This document shows positions 1 to 5,089 of a stretch of DNA of 9,404 bases, piece by piece. The DNA comes from CAZHOS01 sp964534605. GTDB taxonomy: Bacteria; Patescibacteriota; Saccharimonadia; Saccharimonadales; VXPC01. The stretch is taken from contig CAZHOS010000026.1 of the NCBI GenBank assembly GCA_964534605.1, positions 1-9,404 on the forward strand, given 5' to 3'. Position 1 is the first letter of the stretch. The number at the start of each line of letters is the position of its first letter. The translations under genes and the position numbers were made by a program. The notes under the pieces are model-generated. The model saw only the letters and a program-made list of their open reading frames with translations, searched no databases and was not told the origin of the DNA.

Positions 1-743
1 GTAAAAAGATTTGTATGCACGCCCATGCCAAGCACTGGACGTATACCGCTGTATTCGGATGAGCCATTTGTGCCTGGTGCTTCGGCGGGGTCCTCTAGCG
101 ATCCTGTGTGGTATTTTAGCTGCCTGGCAGTCTGTATATTGAATAAACTAGTCATATTGTTTGGTACGCCAACTAAATCGCCTGCCTCTTTTTGTGAAAG
201 CGGTGGTTTGCCCTTTGCTGCTAGCCGTCTGTTGGCTTTATTCACTTTTATTAACCTGCTGCTGAGATGTTCGGGTAGGCGTGAGGAGCCGGTTGTGTGA
301 TTGAGCTCTCTGAGGAACATCCATTTAGTACTTTTGTATACATGCGTACTAAGCGTGTAGTGCGTACTTGCCGAGTTCGTCTTTATAACGCCCTCCATGA
401 GTGCGATCGCGGCAAGTTGTTGTACGTCGTCATGGTCCATGTAGCTTCTTGCTGGCACACGTATATCTTTGCTAGCAGGGAACCTTAAGCGGTGGTTGGC
501 TATAACTGTGTCGTTATGCAGGGCAGGGTCGTATGCTGGCAAGAGTTCCGCTGTGCTAGCTGGTTCTGGGTGTCTGGCTGTAGATGCACGGCGCACGGCA
601 GTGGCCAGCTGCGCGTCTGTTGGGTCAGTGCAGCCCAAGGACTCTAGGTCTTTTATAGCGGCCTGTAATACGCTACCAGGCACATCAGGGATGGCAGCAG
701 CCTCTGGCCCAGCGAACGCCTCATGCGCAGATGTATACTTCAT
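1..743 (-). CDS. Sigma-70-like RNA polymerase sigma factor, partial (C-terminal part beyond left edge)
   Basis: Reading leftward from the ATG at 743-741 the frame stays open for 247 codons and runs off the window; an in-frame TAA sits directly before the ATG, so the N-terminus is complete. Residues about 100-148 look like sigma region 2: an acidic DHDD patch, a hydrophobic helix with LMEG, then LSTHVY followed by KSTKW and LREL, which parallels the FSTYA/WWIRQAI stretch of primary sigma factors. Residues about 156-193 parallel region 3: RLPEHL, a basic helix KVNKANRRLAAKGKPPLSQKEAGDL..G. An acidic segment with SLEDP near 215 matches the 'SLD.P.G' part of region 3. The DNA-binding region 4 would lie to the left of position 1. 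The N-terminal 90 residues match nothing I know. No Shine-Dalgarno is visible. The match is by eye and divergent; a phage or plasmid sigma, or a helical protein that merely resembles one, remains possible. Confidence 0.55.
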   Translation of the reverse strand, partial: MKYTSAHEAFAGPEAAAIPDVPGSVLQAAIKDLESLGCTDPTDAQLATAVRRASTARHPEPASTAELLPAYDPALHNDTVIANHRLRFPASKDIRVPARSYMDHDDVQQLAAIALMEGVIKTNSASTHYTLSTHVYKSTKWMFLRELNHTTGSSRLPEHLSSRLIKVNKANRRLAAKGKPPLSQKEAGDLVGVPNNMTSLFNIQTARQLKYHTGSLEDPAEAPGTNGSSEYSGIRPVLGMGVHTNLF

Positions 744-793
744 TTATATATAGTAACATATTTATGCAATATTTACCAAAAAAACACAGAAGG

Positions 794-819
794 TGACTGA
801 TGATGGAGTGGTGCAGTCA
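794..819. promoter_or_regulatory. Inverted repeat between the divergent genes
   Basis: TGACTG (794-799) is matched by CAGTCA (814-819) with a 14-base centre. The centre holds GAGTGGT (806-812), the reverse complement of ACCACTC at 939-945. It could be an operator or a hairpin in the leader of the sigma-like gene. A 6-bp repeat is weak evidence alone. Confidence 0.3.
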
Positions 820-827
820 GCTTATGC

Positions 828-856
828 TAGACATATCTATACAAAAGTGATATTAT
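828..856 (+). promoter_or_regulatory. Promoter for the 377-residue protein
   Basis: TAGACA (828-833) and TATTAT (851-856) are separated by exactly 17 bases, and each differs from the sigma-70 consensus at one position. Transcription would begin near 863, leaving a leader of about 127 nt before the start codon at 990. Confidence 0.5.
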
Positions 857-880
857 ATGTTTATAAATCATAAGTTTTGA
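852..880 (-). promoter_or_regulatory. Possible promoter for the sigma-like gene
   Basis: A perfect minus-strand TATAAT lies at 857-852. Seventeen bases further upstream is only a weak -35 (TCAAAA, 880-875). The start would be near 845, giving an AT-rich leader of about 100 nt. The -10 overlaps the plus-strand -10 of the divergent gene. Confidence 0.4.
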
Positions 881-885
881 TGTGA

Positions 886-967
886 TGTGCCGCAATTTGG
901 ACGCTTGGCACACACGGAGCTAGTAGCGTAACCGGATGACCACTCTTTTGTGCCTTCTGTGACCACT
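886..967 (+). promoter_or_regulatory. Structured leader with alternative pairing and direct repeats
   Basis: In the predicted leader of the downstream gene, GGCACA (907-912) can pair with TGTGCC at 886-891 or with an identical TGTGCC at 949-954. The two pairings exclude each other, as in attenuators and some riboswitches. TGACCACT also occurs twice, at 937-944 and 960-967, about two helical turns apart. I recognise no known riboswitch class. With 6-bp elements, chance cannot be excluded. Confidence 0.35.
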
Positions 968-989
968 ACTGCTCGTGAAAGGAAGATAT

Positions 990-2123
990 ATGAGTGAGCT
1001 AGCAGAATCTTACAAGAATGTAGATATCCCAGAGGGGTTCATGCCTATGCCTGCTGACATCCATGATGAGCACCCTGTAGAACCAAGCAATTCACAGGTA
1101 GCAGGCAAGATGCTAATAGACGCTTTTGTAGATGCAGAAAGCTATGGGTCAATTGCAGCCAGTCCATCAGAAATCGCACGTGCTGTGATTGGGTGTGTAG
1201 GAAGCATGGAGATGCCAGATTTCAGCGTGTTCGAAGAACCACTACCCAAGCTGTTTGGTCGCAGCGATATGACGCAACTACGCGAACACCAGCTAGTGCG
1301 ATTACGTGATGCTACAGAAGAACTCGAACAGATAGCAACCTACCTTGCAGCGCAAGAGTTTGATGCCAACGAGGCAATTATTATGATAGAAGCAGCTGAA
1401 GAAGTCGCAGCCCTCAAGAGGCGTCTATTTATGCTGTCCTTAGACCAGAATGTGGAGACCCGACTGTTATCCAAACCCGTCTATACCCAGATGCAGACTA
1501 TGCGGGAGAGTGTATCGATGTCTGTTTCGTCTGTGCGAGAGAGAGTAGACAGGCCGCATATGATCCGGCAGATGATAGAGTCTGGCGACCAAGAGCTATT
1601 CTGGCATGCGGTAGGTAGGCTTGTAGGTATCAAGGCCGATTATGCAGAGAATTCACCCTTTGTTGTCGAGCAGGGTGTGCAGCTGCTCAAGCCCATAGAC
1701 CAGCAGTACGAACGAATGTGCCACGAACTCGTGCTGTTTTTTGCAGACAAGGTGCACGAGATGCTGGCAAAAATTAGCGAAAGCTCAGATGCGCCGACAA
1801 TTTTGGCTGTGCACAAAATGATGCATAGTGCATTGATGCTGTGCACGACAGAGACTGGAGTAGAGGTGCTAAAGCCCTACATAGCCAATATAAATGAAAA
1901 GACCACCTATACTGTCGAAGATCTGCAATTATTCGAGGAGCCTTGCTATCCGGATAGTGATTTGCAGCAAAATGCGGTGGATTACTTGCGCTCTAGCATG
2001 AGCCATAATACTTCTAGCCCCGCAGCAGCAAGACATTATGCGCTTGCAAGAGAGCCTGAAGAACGCAAGGCCAAAAGATTCCTCAGGCCTCTGAAGGCGT
2101 TCTACCCATCTATGCAGATTTAG
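990..2123 (+). CDS. Hypothetical soluble helical protein, 377 aa
   Basis: I do not recognise this family. The ATG at 990 is preferred over an in-frame GTG at 975 because AAAGGA (978-983) lies six bases before the ATG. The protein has no signal peptide and no membrane segment. It is rich in Glu, Met, Ala and Gln and looks mostly helical. The segment around residues 95-145 (DATEELEQI, then EAIIMIEAAEEVAALKRR) could form an amphipathic helix or short coiled coil. The last 30 residues are basic (EERKAKRFLRPLK). It diverges from the sigma-like gene across a shared promoter region, so a linked function such as sigma-associated regulation is possible but purely inferred. Its stop is only 9 bases from the stop of the convergent glycosyltransferase, with no terminator between them. 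Confidence 0.85.
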   Translation: MSELAESYKNVDIPEGFMPMPADIHDEHPVEPSNSQVAGKMLIDAFVDAESYGSIAASPSEIARAVIGCVGSMEMPDFSVFEEPLPKLFGRSDMTQLREHQLVRLRDATEELEQIATYLAAQEFDANEAIIMIEAAEEVAALKRRLFMLSLDQNVETRLLSKPVYTQMQTMRESVSMSVSSVRERVDRPHMIRQMIESGDQELFWHAVGRLVGIKADYAENSPFVVEQGVQLLKPIDQQYERMCHELVLFFADKVHEMLAKISESSDAPTILAVHKMMHSALMLCTTETGVEVLKPYIANINEKTTYTVEDLQLFEEPCYPDSDLQQNAVDYLRSSMSHNTSSPAAARHYALAREPEERKAKRFLRPLKAFYPSMQI

Positions 2124-2132
2124 CAGTAAAGA

Positions 2133-3227
2133 CTAATCGCCAATGACTCGCAGGAAATCTTTGTGGGAATTATCAAAATTGATCTGCTTGGACATATCCC
2201 AAGCGGCTTTTTGCAGGGCAGGGTAGTCTGCTTGGTCCGAAAAGGCCTGCACGATACTTGCCGCGAGACTGTCTGTGTCTGGGCGTACTAGCAGGCCGGC
2301 TTGGCCGCCAAACACGGCGTCGCGTTGGCCGTCTATGTCGTAGGCTATGGCTGGCGTGCCTTGGCTGGCGGCCTCTGTAATTGTTAGGCCCCAGCCTTCT
2401 TTTACGGCGGCGGCTACGATGTAGTGGTGCGAGCGCAAGAGCGGCAGCAGATCTGCCTGCGAGGGGCTATCTACAATGGTTATGTCGCCTGCATATTGGC
2501 TGTCTTTGGCGGCTCGCAGCACAGACTGGCCGTAGTCGCTATTGGATCTGCCAGCTATAGTGAGGCGTAGGTCTGGTAGTTGGGGCTTGGCCTTTTCGAA
2601 GGCCCGCAGCACATGCATAGTGCGCTTCATGGGGCGCATGCTGCCGTAGGCGATGATGCTGGGGTGTTTGGTCTTTTTAGCACTGGATAAATTTTTTATT
2701 GGTGGCAAGGTTATGCCCTCGCTTATGACATGGATGTCGCTGTTGTGGTAGCCGTACTTTTGCAGATCTGCCTTGGTGCTGGGCGACATGGCTATTACCT
2801 GGTTGGAGCGTGCTATACGCAGATAGATTGGTTCTGCCCAGTAGCCGATTAGCGCTAGGGGCTTAAAGTACTCGTAGAACCATACTTGGCGTGCTAGTTG
2901 GTGGAATAGCATGATCCGCCGTGTGCCGCGGGTATAAAAGCGCGCAAAGAATGGCACGGTGTTGACTTCTTCTATAACTATATCTGGCTTGGGCTGGCGG
3001 CGGTAAGTGCGCCACGCGTGCCAGTAGACGGTGTATCTGTTGCCAGCACGCAGCACCTTGTAGCCGTTTATATTCTCGCTAGCCGCGGCACCCTTTGGCC
3101 GAGAGGTTATAATCGTTACTTTGTGCCCATCGGCAGCCGCGCGTCGGCAGAGCTGATCCGTAACCAGCTCGGCCCCACCAGCCTGAGGGTGATGTATGTC
3201 TTTCCATGACAGCCAGATAATATTCAC
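2133..3227 (-). CDS. GT4-family glycosyltransferase
   Basis: A GT-B fold retaining glycosyltransferase that would move a sugar from an NDP-sugar onto a lipid-linked or polysaccharide acceptor at the cytoplasmic face of the membrane. The 364-residue length is usual for GT4. The N-terminal domain opens with a Rossmann strand and the GGAE motif (residues 17-20), expected for the acceptor-side loop. The C-terminal domain has the hallmark E-x7-E motif in EGWGLTITEA (Glu277 and Glu285), followed by a GTPAIAYDIDG loop and GLLV.P, all typical of Glycos_transf_1 (PF00534). The segment YGSMRPMKR near residue 190 replaces the common G-R-x-x-x-x-K-G donor loop and keeps a Lys. The start is GTG at 3227, with no Shine-Dalgarno and a -10 only six bases away. 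Substrate unknown; surface glycan synthesis is inferred from the GT2 and flippase genes elsewhere in the window. Confidence 0.92.
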   Translation of the reverse strand: MNIIWLSWKDIHHPQAGGAELVTDQLCRRAAADGHKVTIITSRPKGAAASENINGYKVLRAGNRYTVYWHAWRTYRRQPKPDIVIEEVNTVPFFARFYTRGTRRIMLFHQLARQVWFYEYFKPLALIGYWAEPIYLRIARSNQVIAMSPSTKADLQKYGYHNSDIHVISEGITLPPIKNLSSAKKTKHPSIIAYGSMRPMKRTMHVLRAFEKAKPQLPDLRLTIAGRSNSDYGQSVLRAAKDSQYAGDITIVDSPSQADLLPLLRSHHYIVAAAVKEGWGLTITEAASQGTPAIAYDIDGQRDAVFGGQAGLLVRPDTDSLAASIVQAFSDQADYPALQKAAWDMSKQINFDNSHKDFLRVIGD

Positions 3228-3233
3228 CGCTAC

Positions 3234-3239
3234 AGTATA
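3234..3239 (-). promoter_or_regulatory. -10 element of a leaderless promoter (GT4 gene)
   Basis: Minus-strand TATACT at 3239-3234 ends exactly six bases before the GTG start codon at 3227. Transcription would begin at or next to the start codon, so the mRNA would be leaderless. The surrounding CGCTATACTGTAG is identical to the sequence upstream of the flippase gene. No good -35 is visible. Confidence 0.6.
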
Positions 3240-3294
3240 GCGGCGAAAGTAGCTGGTAGCCAGTAGAATGCCAGATCACAGAGCAGGCTTATGC

Positions 3295-3323
3295 TTGACG
3301 GCGCATCTACAGGAAACTATGGT
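3295..3323 (+). promoter_or_regulatory. Promoter of small gene A
   Basis: TTGACG (3295-3300), a 17-base spacer, then TATGGT (3318-3323). The predicted start near 3330 falls at the base of the 5' hairpin described next. Confidence 0.5.
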
Positions 3324-3327
3324 AATA

Positions 3328-3349
3328 GGGCTGGTAACGAGGCTAGCCC
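3328..3349 (+). promoter_or_regulatory. 5'-terminal hairpin of gene A mRNA (AACGAG loop)
   Basis: The arms GGGCTGGT (3328-3335) and GCTAGCCC (3342-3349) pair over 8 bp, including two G-U pairs, closing the six-base loop AACGAG. It sits at the predicted mRNA 5' end, 15 bases before the start codon, with AAAGGAG between. Genes B and C carry equivalent hairpins with different stem sequences. Confidence 0.6.
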
Positions 3350-3364
3350 AACAAAGGAGCCGAT

Positions 3365-3640
3365 ATGGCCATAAAGACATCCACGACCAAGCGATTAGAT
3401 TTGCAGGAGGTCATCGATTATCTAGAGACGTGCACTCGGTTACAGATCCGTAACGATAAGGGGGACGGAGACATCGTTAAATGGTTTGACGAGGGCGAGC
3501 ATGTTGCGACGGGTACATATCCTGGCCCTTTTGCAACAAGCGGCGTAACATGCGTTAAGGGCCAAGGCTCAAAGAAGGGTGTGATATCCGTTGACTCCCA
3601 TCGTGCTTCGCAGCTTCGCTACTGTGGTACCGCTGCCTAG
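3365..3640 (+). CDS. Small hypothetical protein A, first of three tandem paralogs (91 aa)
   Basis: Unrecognised family; cytoplasmic, with no signal or membrane segment. The start is well supported by AAAGGAG (3354-3360). It shares a pattern with the next two genes: a helix ending in YLETC (19-23, matching LLERC and FLQRC), a charged variable stretch, then a compact beta-rich part with KWFDEGEHVATG (39-50, matching GWWLDGTLVAEG in C), a Val-Lys-Gly turn near 64-66, and a closing strand VISVDSHRA (73-81) that matches the I-x-L-x-G strand of B and C. A is the most divergent of the three. Its own promoter and 5' hairpin precede it, and the first structured 3' module follows 13 bases after the stop. 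Function unknown. Confidence 0.75.
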   Translation: MAIKTSTTKRLDLQEVIDYLETCTRLQIRNDKGDGDIVKWFDEGEHVATGTYPGPFATSGVTCVKGQGSKKGVISVDSHRASQLRYCGTAA

Positions 3641-3653
3641 CTATCAGCTAAAT

Positions 3654-3729
3654 CCGCTCGCCCTACACTGGGTGTAGGGCGAGCGGGCATCCCTTTGTAT
3701 ATAACTAATATTATGCCCAGAGAGATGCC
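3654..3729 (+). repeat. Structured intergenic RNA module, copy 1 (after gene A)
   Basis: Part 1 is a 15-bp GC-rich hairpin, arms 3654-3668 and 3672-3686 with a TGG loop. Part 2 is a nested stem: P1 GGCATC (3686-3691) with GATGCC (3724-3729); P2 CTTTG (3693-3697) with CAGAG (3718-3722); P3 ATAA (3701-3704) with TTAT (3711-3714). Copies 2-4 keep the same plan with other bases in the stems. There is no U-tract after the GC-rich hairpin, so it is not a textbook intrinsic terminator, though it may still end or protect the upstream transcript. Confidence 0.75.
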
Positions 3730-3735
3730 TAGATA

Positions 3736-3764
3736 TTGTATATATAGCTGTAAAGTTATATAGT
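3736..3764 (+). promoter_or_regulatory. Promoter of small gene B
   Basis: TTGTAT (3736-3741), a 17-base spacer, then TATAGT (3759-3764). The predicted start near 3771 lies at the beginning of the 5' hairpin. The same TTGTAT -35 at the same spacing is found before gene D. Confidence 0.6.
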
Positions 3765-3767
3765 ATA

Positions 3768-3789
3768 GTTCTAGCAACAAGGCTAGAAC
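3768..3789 (+). promoter_or_regulatory. 5'-terminal hairpin of gene B mRNA (AACAAG loop)
   Basis: The perfect 8-bp arms GTTCTAGC (3768-3775) and GCTAGAAC (3782-3789) close the loop AACAAG. The hairpin ends 18 bases before the start codon of B. Compared with the hairpin of gene C, stem pairs change on both sides while the loop keeps AAC and the last G. Confidence 0.65.
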
Positions 3790-3807
3790 GAGAGAAACGA
3801 GCCAAGA

Positions 3808-4146
3808 ATGACGAAACCAGAGCTTACCGTATTGCCGGGAGGCAAGGGTCAAAGGCAGAGGAATTTCCGCAGCATCGACGAGATGTTCAGATCAAGGTCT
3901 CCTCAGCTCCTTAGGATCAGGAGGCTTCTCGAACGTTGTGACTACAGAACGGTAGAAGACCAGCGTGAGAGAGTGACTCTTATGGGTTGGATGCTCGACG
4001 GAGCTCCGGTGGTGTGGGCCAAGATTCCTTACGACGATGACAAGACTTCTGTCATGAGAGGACTCAGAGGATCACTGGGCGACGGCATTCGCCTTAACGG
4101 CGACGGCGTCCATGGTCTTATTGGTGTAGGTAACCTGATTGCGTAA
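3808..4146 (+). CDS. Small hypothetical protein B, tandem paralog (112 aa)
   Basis: Unrecognised family, the longest of the three paralogs because of an N-terminal extension (residues 1-30) rich in Gly, Arg and Gln. The shared part begins with a basic helix ending in LLERC (40-44), continues through a charged linker to GWMLDGAPVV (60-69), and ends with the strand IRLNGDG (94-100). The mature core resembles protein C most closely. The protein is basic overall, especially residues 13-45, which would suit binding to nucleic acid; that is inference only. The ATG at 3808 lacks a strong Shine-Dalgarno (only GAGA and CGAG triplets), so translation may depend on the leader hairpin. Structured module copy 2 follows 27 bases after the stop. 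Confidence 0.75.
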   Translation: MTKPELTVLPGGKGQRQRNFRSIDEMFRSRSPQLLRIRRLLERCDYRTVEDQRERVTLMGWMLDGAPVVWAKIPYDDDKTSVMRGLRGSLGDGIRLNGDGVHGLIGVGNLIA

Positions 4147-4173
4147 CCTGCAAAAACAACGCCTTGATTGCTA

Positions 4174-4248
4174 CCCGCTCGCCTGCCACCAGGCAGGCGA
4201 GCGGGGCGTACCTTTGGGCACAAAATTGCTTGTGGCTGGAGTTATGGC
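4174..4248 (+). repeat. Structured intergenic RNA module, copy 2 (after gene B)
   Basis: Part 1 is a perfect 14-bp hairpin, arms 4174-4187 and 4192-4205 with an ACCA loop. In part 2, P2 is CTTTG (4212-4216) with TGGAG (4237-4241), including wobble pairs, and P3 is CACAA (4219-4223) with TTGTG (4230-4234) around a six-base loop. P1 is GCGTA (4206-4210) with TATGGC (4243-4248), one base bulged, and is the weakest helix. P3 differs on both strands from copies 1 and 3. Confidence 0.7.
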
Positions 4249-4274
4249 TAGACAAACCAACCTGGTTTGCAACA

Positions 4275-4303
4275 TAGATAAAACGACGTAACTAGTCTAT
4301 AGT
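4275..4303 (+). promoter_or_regulatory. Promoter of small gene C
   Basis: TAGATA (4275-4280, four matches to the -35 consensus), a 17-base spacer, then TATAGT (4298-4303), the same -10 as gene B. The predicted start near 4310 is the first base of the leader hairpin. Confidence 0.45.
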
Positions 4304-4309
4304 ATTAGC

Positions 4310-4329
4310 TACTAACAACACGGTTAGTA
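4310..4329 (+). promoter_or_regulatory. 5'-terminal hairpin of gene C mRNA (AACACG loop)
   Basis: The perfect 7-bp arms TACTAAC (4310-4316) and GTTAGTA (4323-4329) close the loop AACACG. The sequence after it, up to the start codon, also resembles the leader of B (GAC/GAG, AGAAA, GAG, then AATG). Confidence 0.6.
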
Positions 4330-4348
4330 CGACAGAAAAGAGACTGTA

Positions 4349-4600
4349 ATGACGGCGACTTCTCTATCTAGTAGGTCAAAGGCTAAGGCTTTTTTACAGC
4401 GATGCGAACGGCGTGCAGTACCGGGCAGAGATCCCAACAGACAGATTGGATGGTGGCTAGATGGAACGCTGGTTGCCGAGGGTATGTCTTATAAAGATAA
4501 GTATGGCAATTTGATCTCGTCGATCGTTGGTGTTGAAGGTACCGAGGGCAGATCTATAGGGCTATATGGCCAAGATGCTCTCGACCTTTGGCATTACTGA
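4349..4600 (+). CDS. Small hypothetical protein C, tandem paralog (83 aa)
   Basis: Unrecognised family, the shortest paralog and nearly only the shared core. A basic helix ends in FLQRC (15-19); then comes a loop with charged residues, GWWLDGTLVAEG (34-45) as the clearest family signature, a polar turn around 48-54, IVGVEG (59-64) and SIGLYG (69-74), which matches IRLNG in B. It carries no membrane segment. The ATG at 4349 has only a weak purine-rich stretch (AAAAGAGA) ahead of it, as in B. The TGA stop at 4598-4600 shows that TGA is a stop codon here. Structured module copy 3 follows 18 bases later. The small size, solo promoter and paralogy recall small regulators, antitoxins or phage-derived inhibitors, but nothing identifies which. 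Confidence 0.75.
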   Translation: MTATSLSSRSKAKAFLQRCERRAVPGRDPNRQIGWWLDGTLVAEGMSYKDKYGNLISSIVGVEGTEGRSIGLYGQDALDLWHY

Positions 4601-4618
4601 TGAGACCTCGTGTTGTTA

Positions 4619-4695
4619 CCCGCTCGTTACTGCCACCAGGCAGGCGAGCGGGGTATCCCTTTGTATATAACCCAAGTTATATCCAGGGTGATACC
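4619..4695 (+). repeat. Structured intergenic RNA module, copy 3 (after gene C)
   Basis: Part 1: CCCGCTCG (4619-4626) pairs with CGAGCGGG (4645-4652), and CTGCC (4630-4634) with GGCAG (4639-4643) around an ACCA loop; a small internal loop separates them. Part 2 is the clearest of the four: P1 GGTATC (4652-4657) with GATACC (4690-4695); P2 CTTTG (4659-4663) with CAGGG (4684-4688); P3 ATATAAC (4665-4671) with GTTATAT (4676-4682). The 24 bases at 4630-4653 are identical to 4183-4206 in copy 2, whereas the left arm differs. Confidence 0.75.
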
Positions 4696-4710
4696 TGCTA
4701 GTTGACAGCC

Positions 4711-4739
4711 TTGTATATAAAGCAATAAATTGTTATAAT
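4711..4739 (+). promoter_or_regulatory. Promoter of small gene D
   Basis: TTGTAT (4711-4716), 17 bases, then the perfect TATAAT (4734-4739). A consensus TTGACA also lies at 4702-4707, but at 26 bases from the -10 it is too far to serve it. The start would be near 4746, giving a leader of about 20 nt without the AACNNG hairpin seen before A, B and C. Confidence 0.65.
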
Positions 4740-4765
4740 TGCAATAGATTAGGAAGGGCTGCAAG

Positions 4766-5047
4766 ATGGCTTTTTCTGATAGCACACACTATCCGAGAGG
4801 AGAAGATCATATGAGGGAAGCTTTTATGAAAGCTCTTGTTGTATGCATGGCAGTTGTATTGGCGCCGTTTTGGCTGCCGTTGTTGGTGGCCAAAAGTCTG
4901 CTGGACGGTCACCGTAGCGGCTTTATCGAATGTTTTCGTGAGGCGGTGCGAAGAGAGGAGGCGTTGATTAGAGACGCCAAGATCAAGCGCTCTGCTCGCC
5001 CGTCAGAAACCAGCAAGGCTAGCGGTCTACCCGGAAGCCTGCGCTAG
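4766..5047 (+). CDS. Small hypothetical single-pass membrane protein D (93 aa)
   Basis: Unrecognised. There is one strongly hydrophobic segment at about residues 23-44 (ALVVCMAVVLAPFWLPLLVA), followed by a charged, basic tail with an amphipathic helix (ECFREAVRREEALIRDAKIKR), probably cytoplasmic by the positive-inside rule. It is not related to proteins A-C. Two starts are plausible: ATG 4766 with AGGAAGG (4751-4757), and ATG 4811 with AGAGGAG (4796-4802), which would remove 15 residues and begin with MREAFMKAL just before the membrane helix. I list the longer form because the predicted promoter lies directly upstream of it. Module copy 4 follows 42 bases after the stop. A membrane-active toxin, a holin-like protein or an anchor are all possible. 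Confidence 0.7.
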   Translation: MAFSDSTHYPRGEDHMREAFMKALVVCMAVVLAPFWLPLLVAKSLLDGHRSGFIECFREAVRREEALIRDAKIKRSARPSETSKASGLPGSLR

Positions 5048-5089
5048 TGCATCAACAACAAGGCAACTCGACAGTAAATGTGCTGCCAG

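Noticed and set aside
25..753. Three overlapping plus-strand open frames (91, 63 and 94 codons).
   Set aside because: They oppose the long minus-strand frame with sigma-like features. They lack ribosome-binding sites and show random composition with many Cys, Leu and Ser.
3268..3453. A 61-codon plus-strand frame before and overlapping gene A.
   Set aside because: No ribosome-binding site; it runs through the predicted promoter, the leader hairpin and gene A in another frame.
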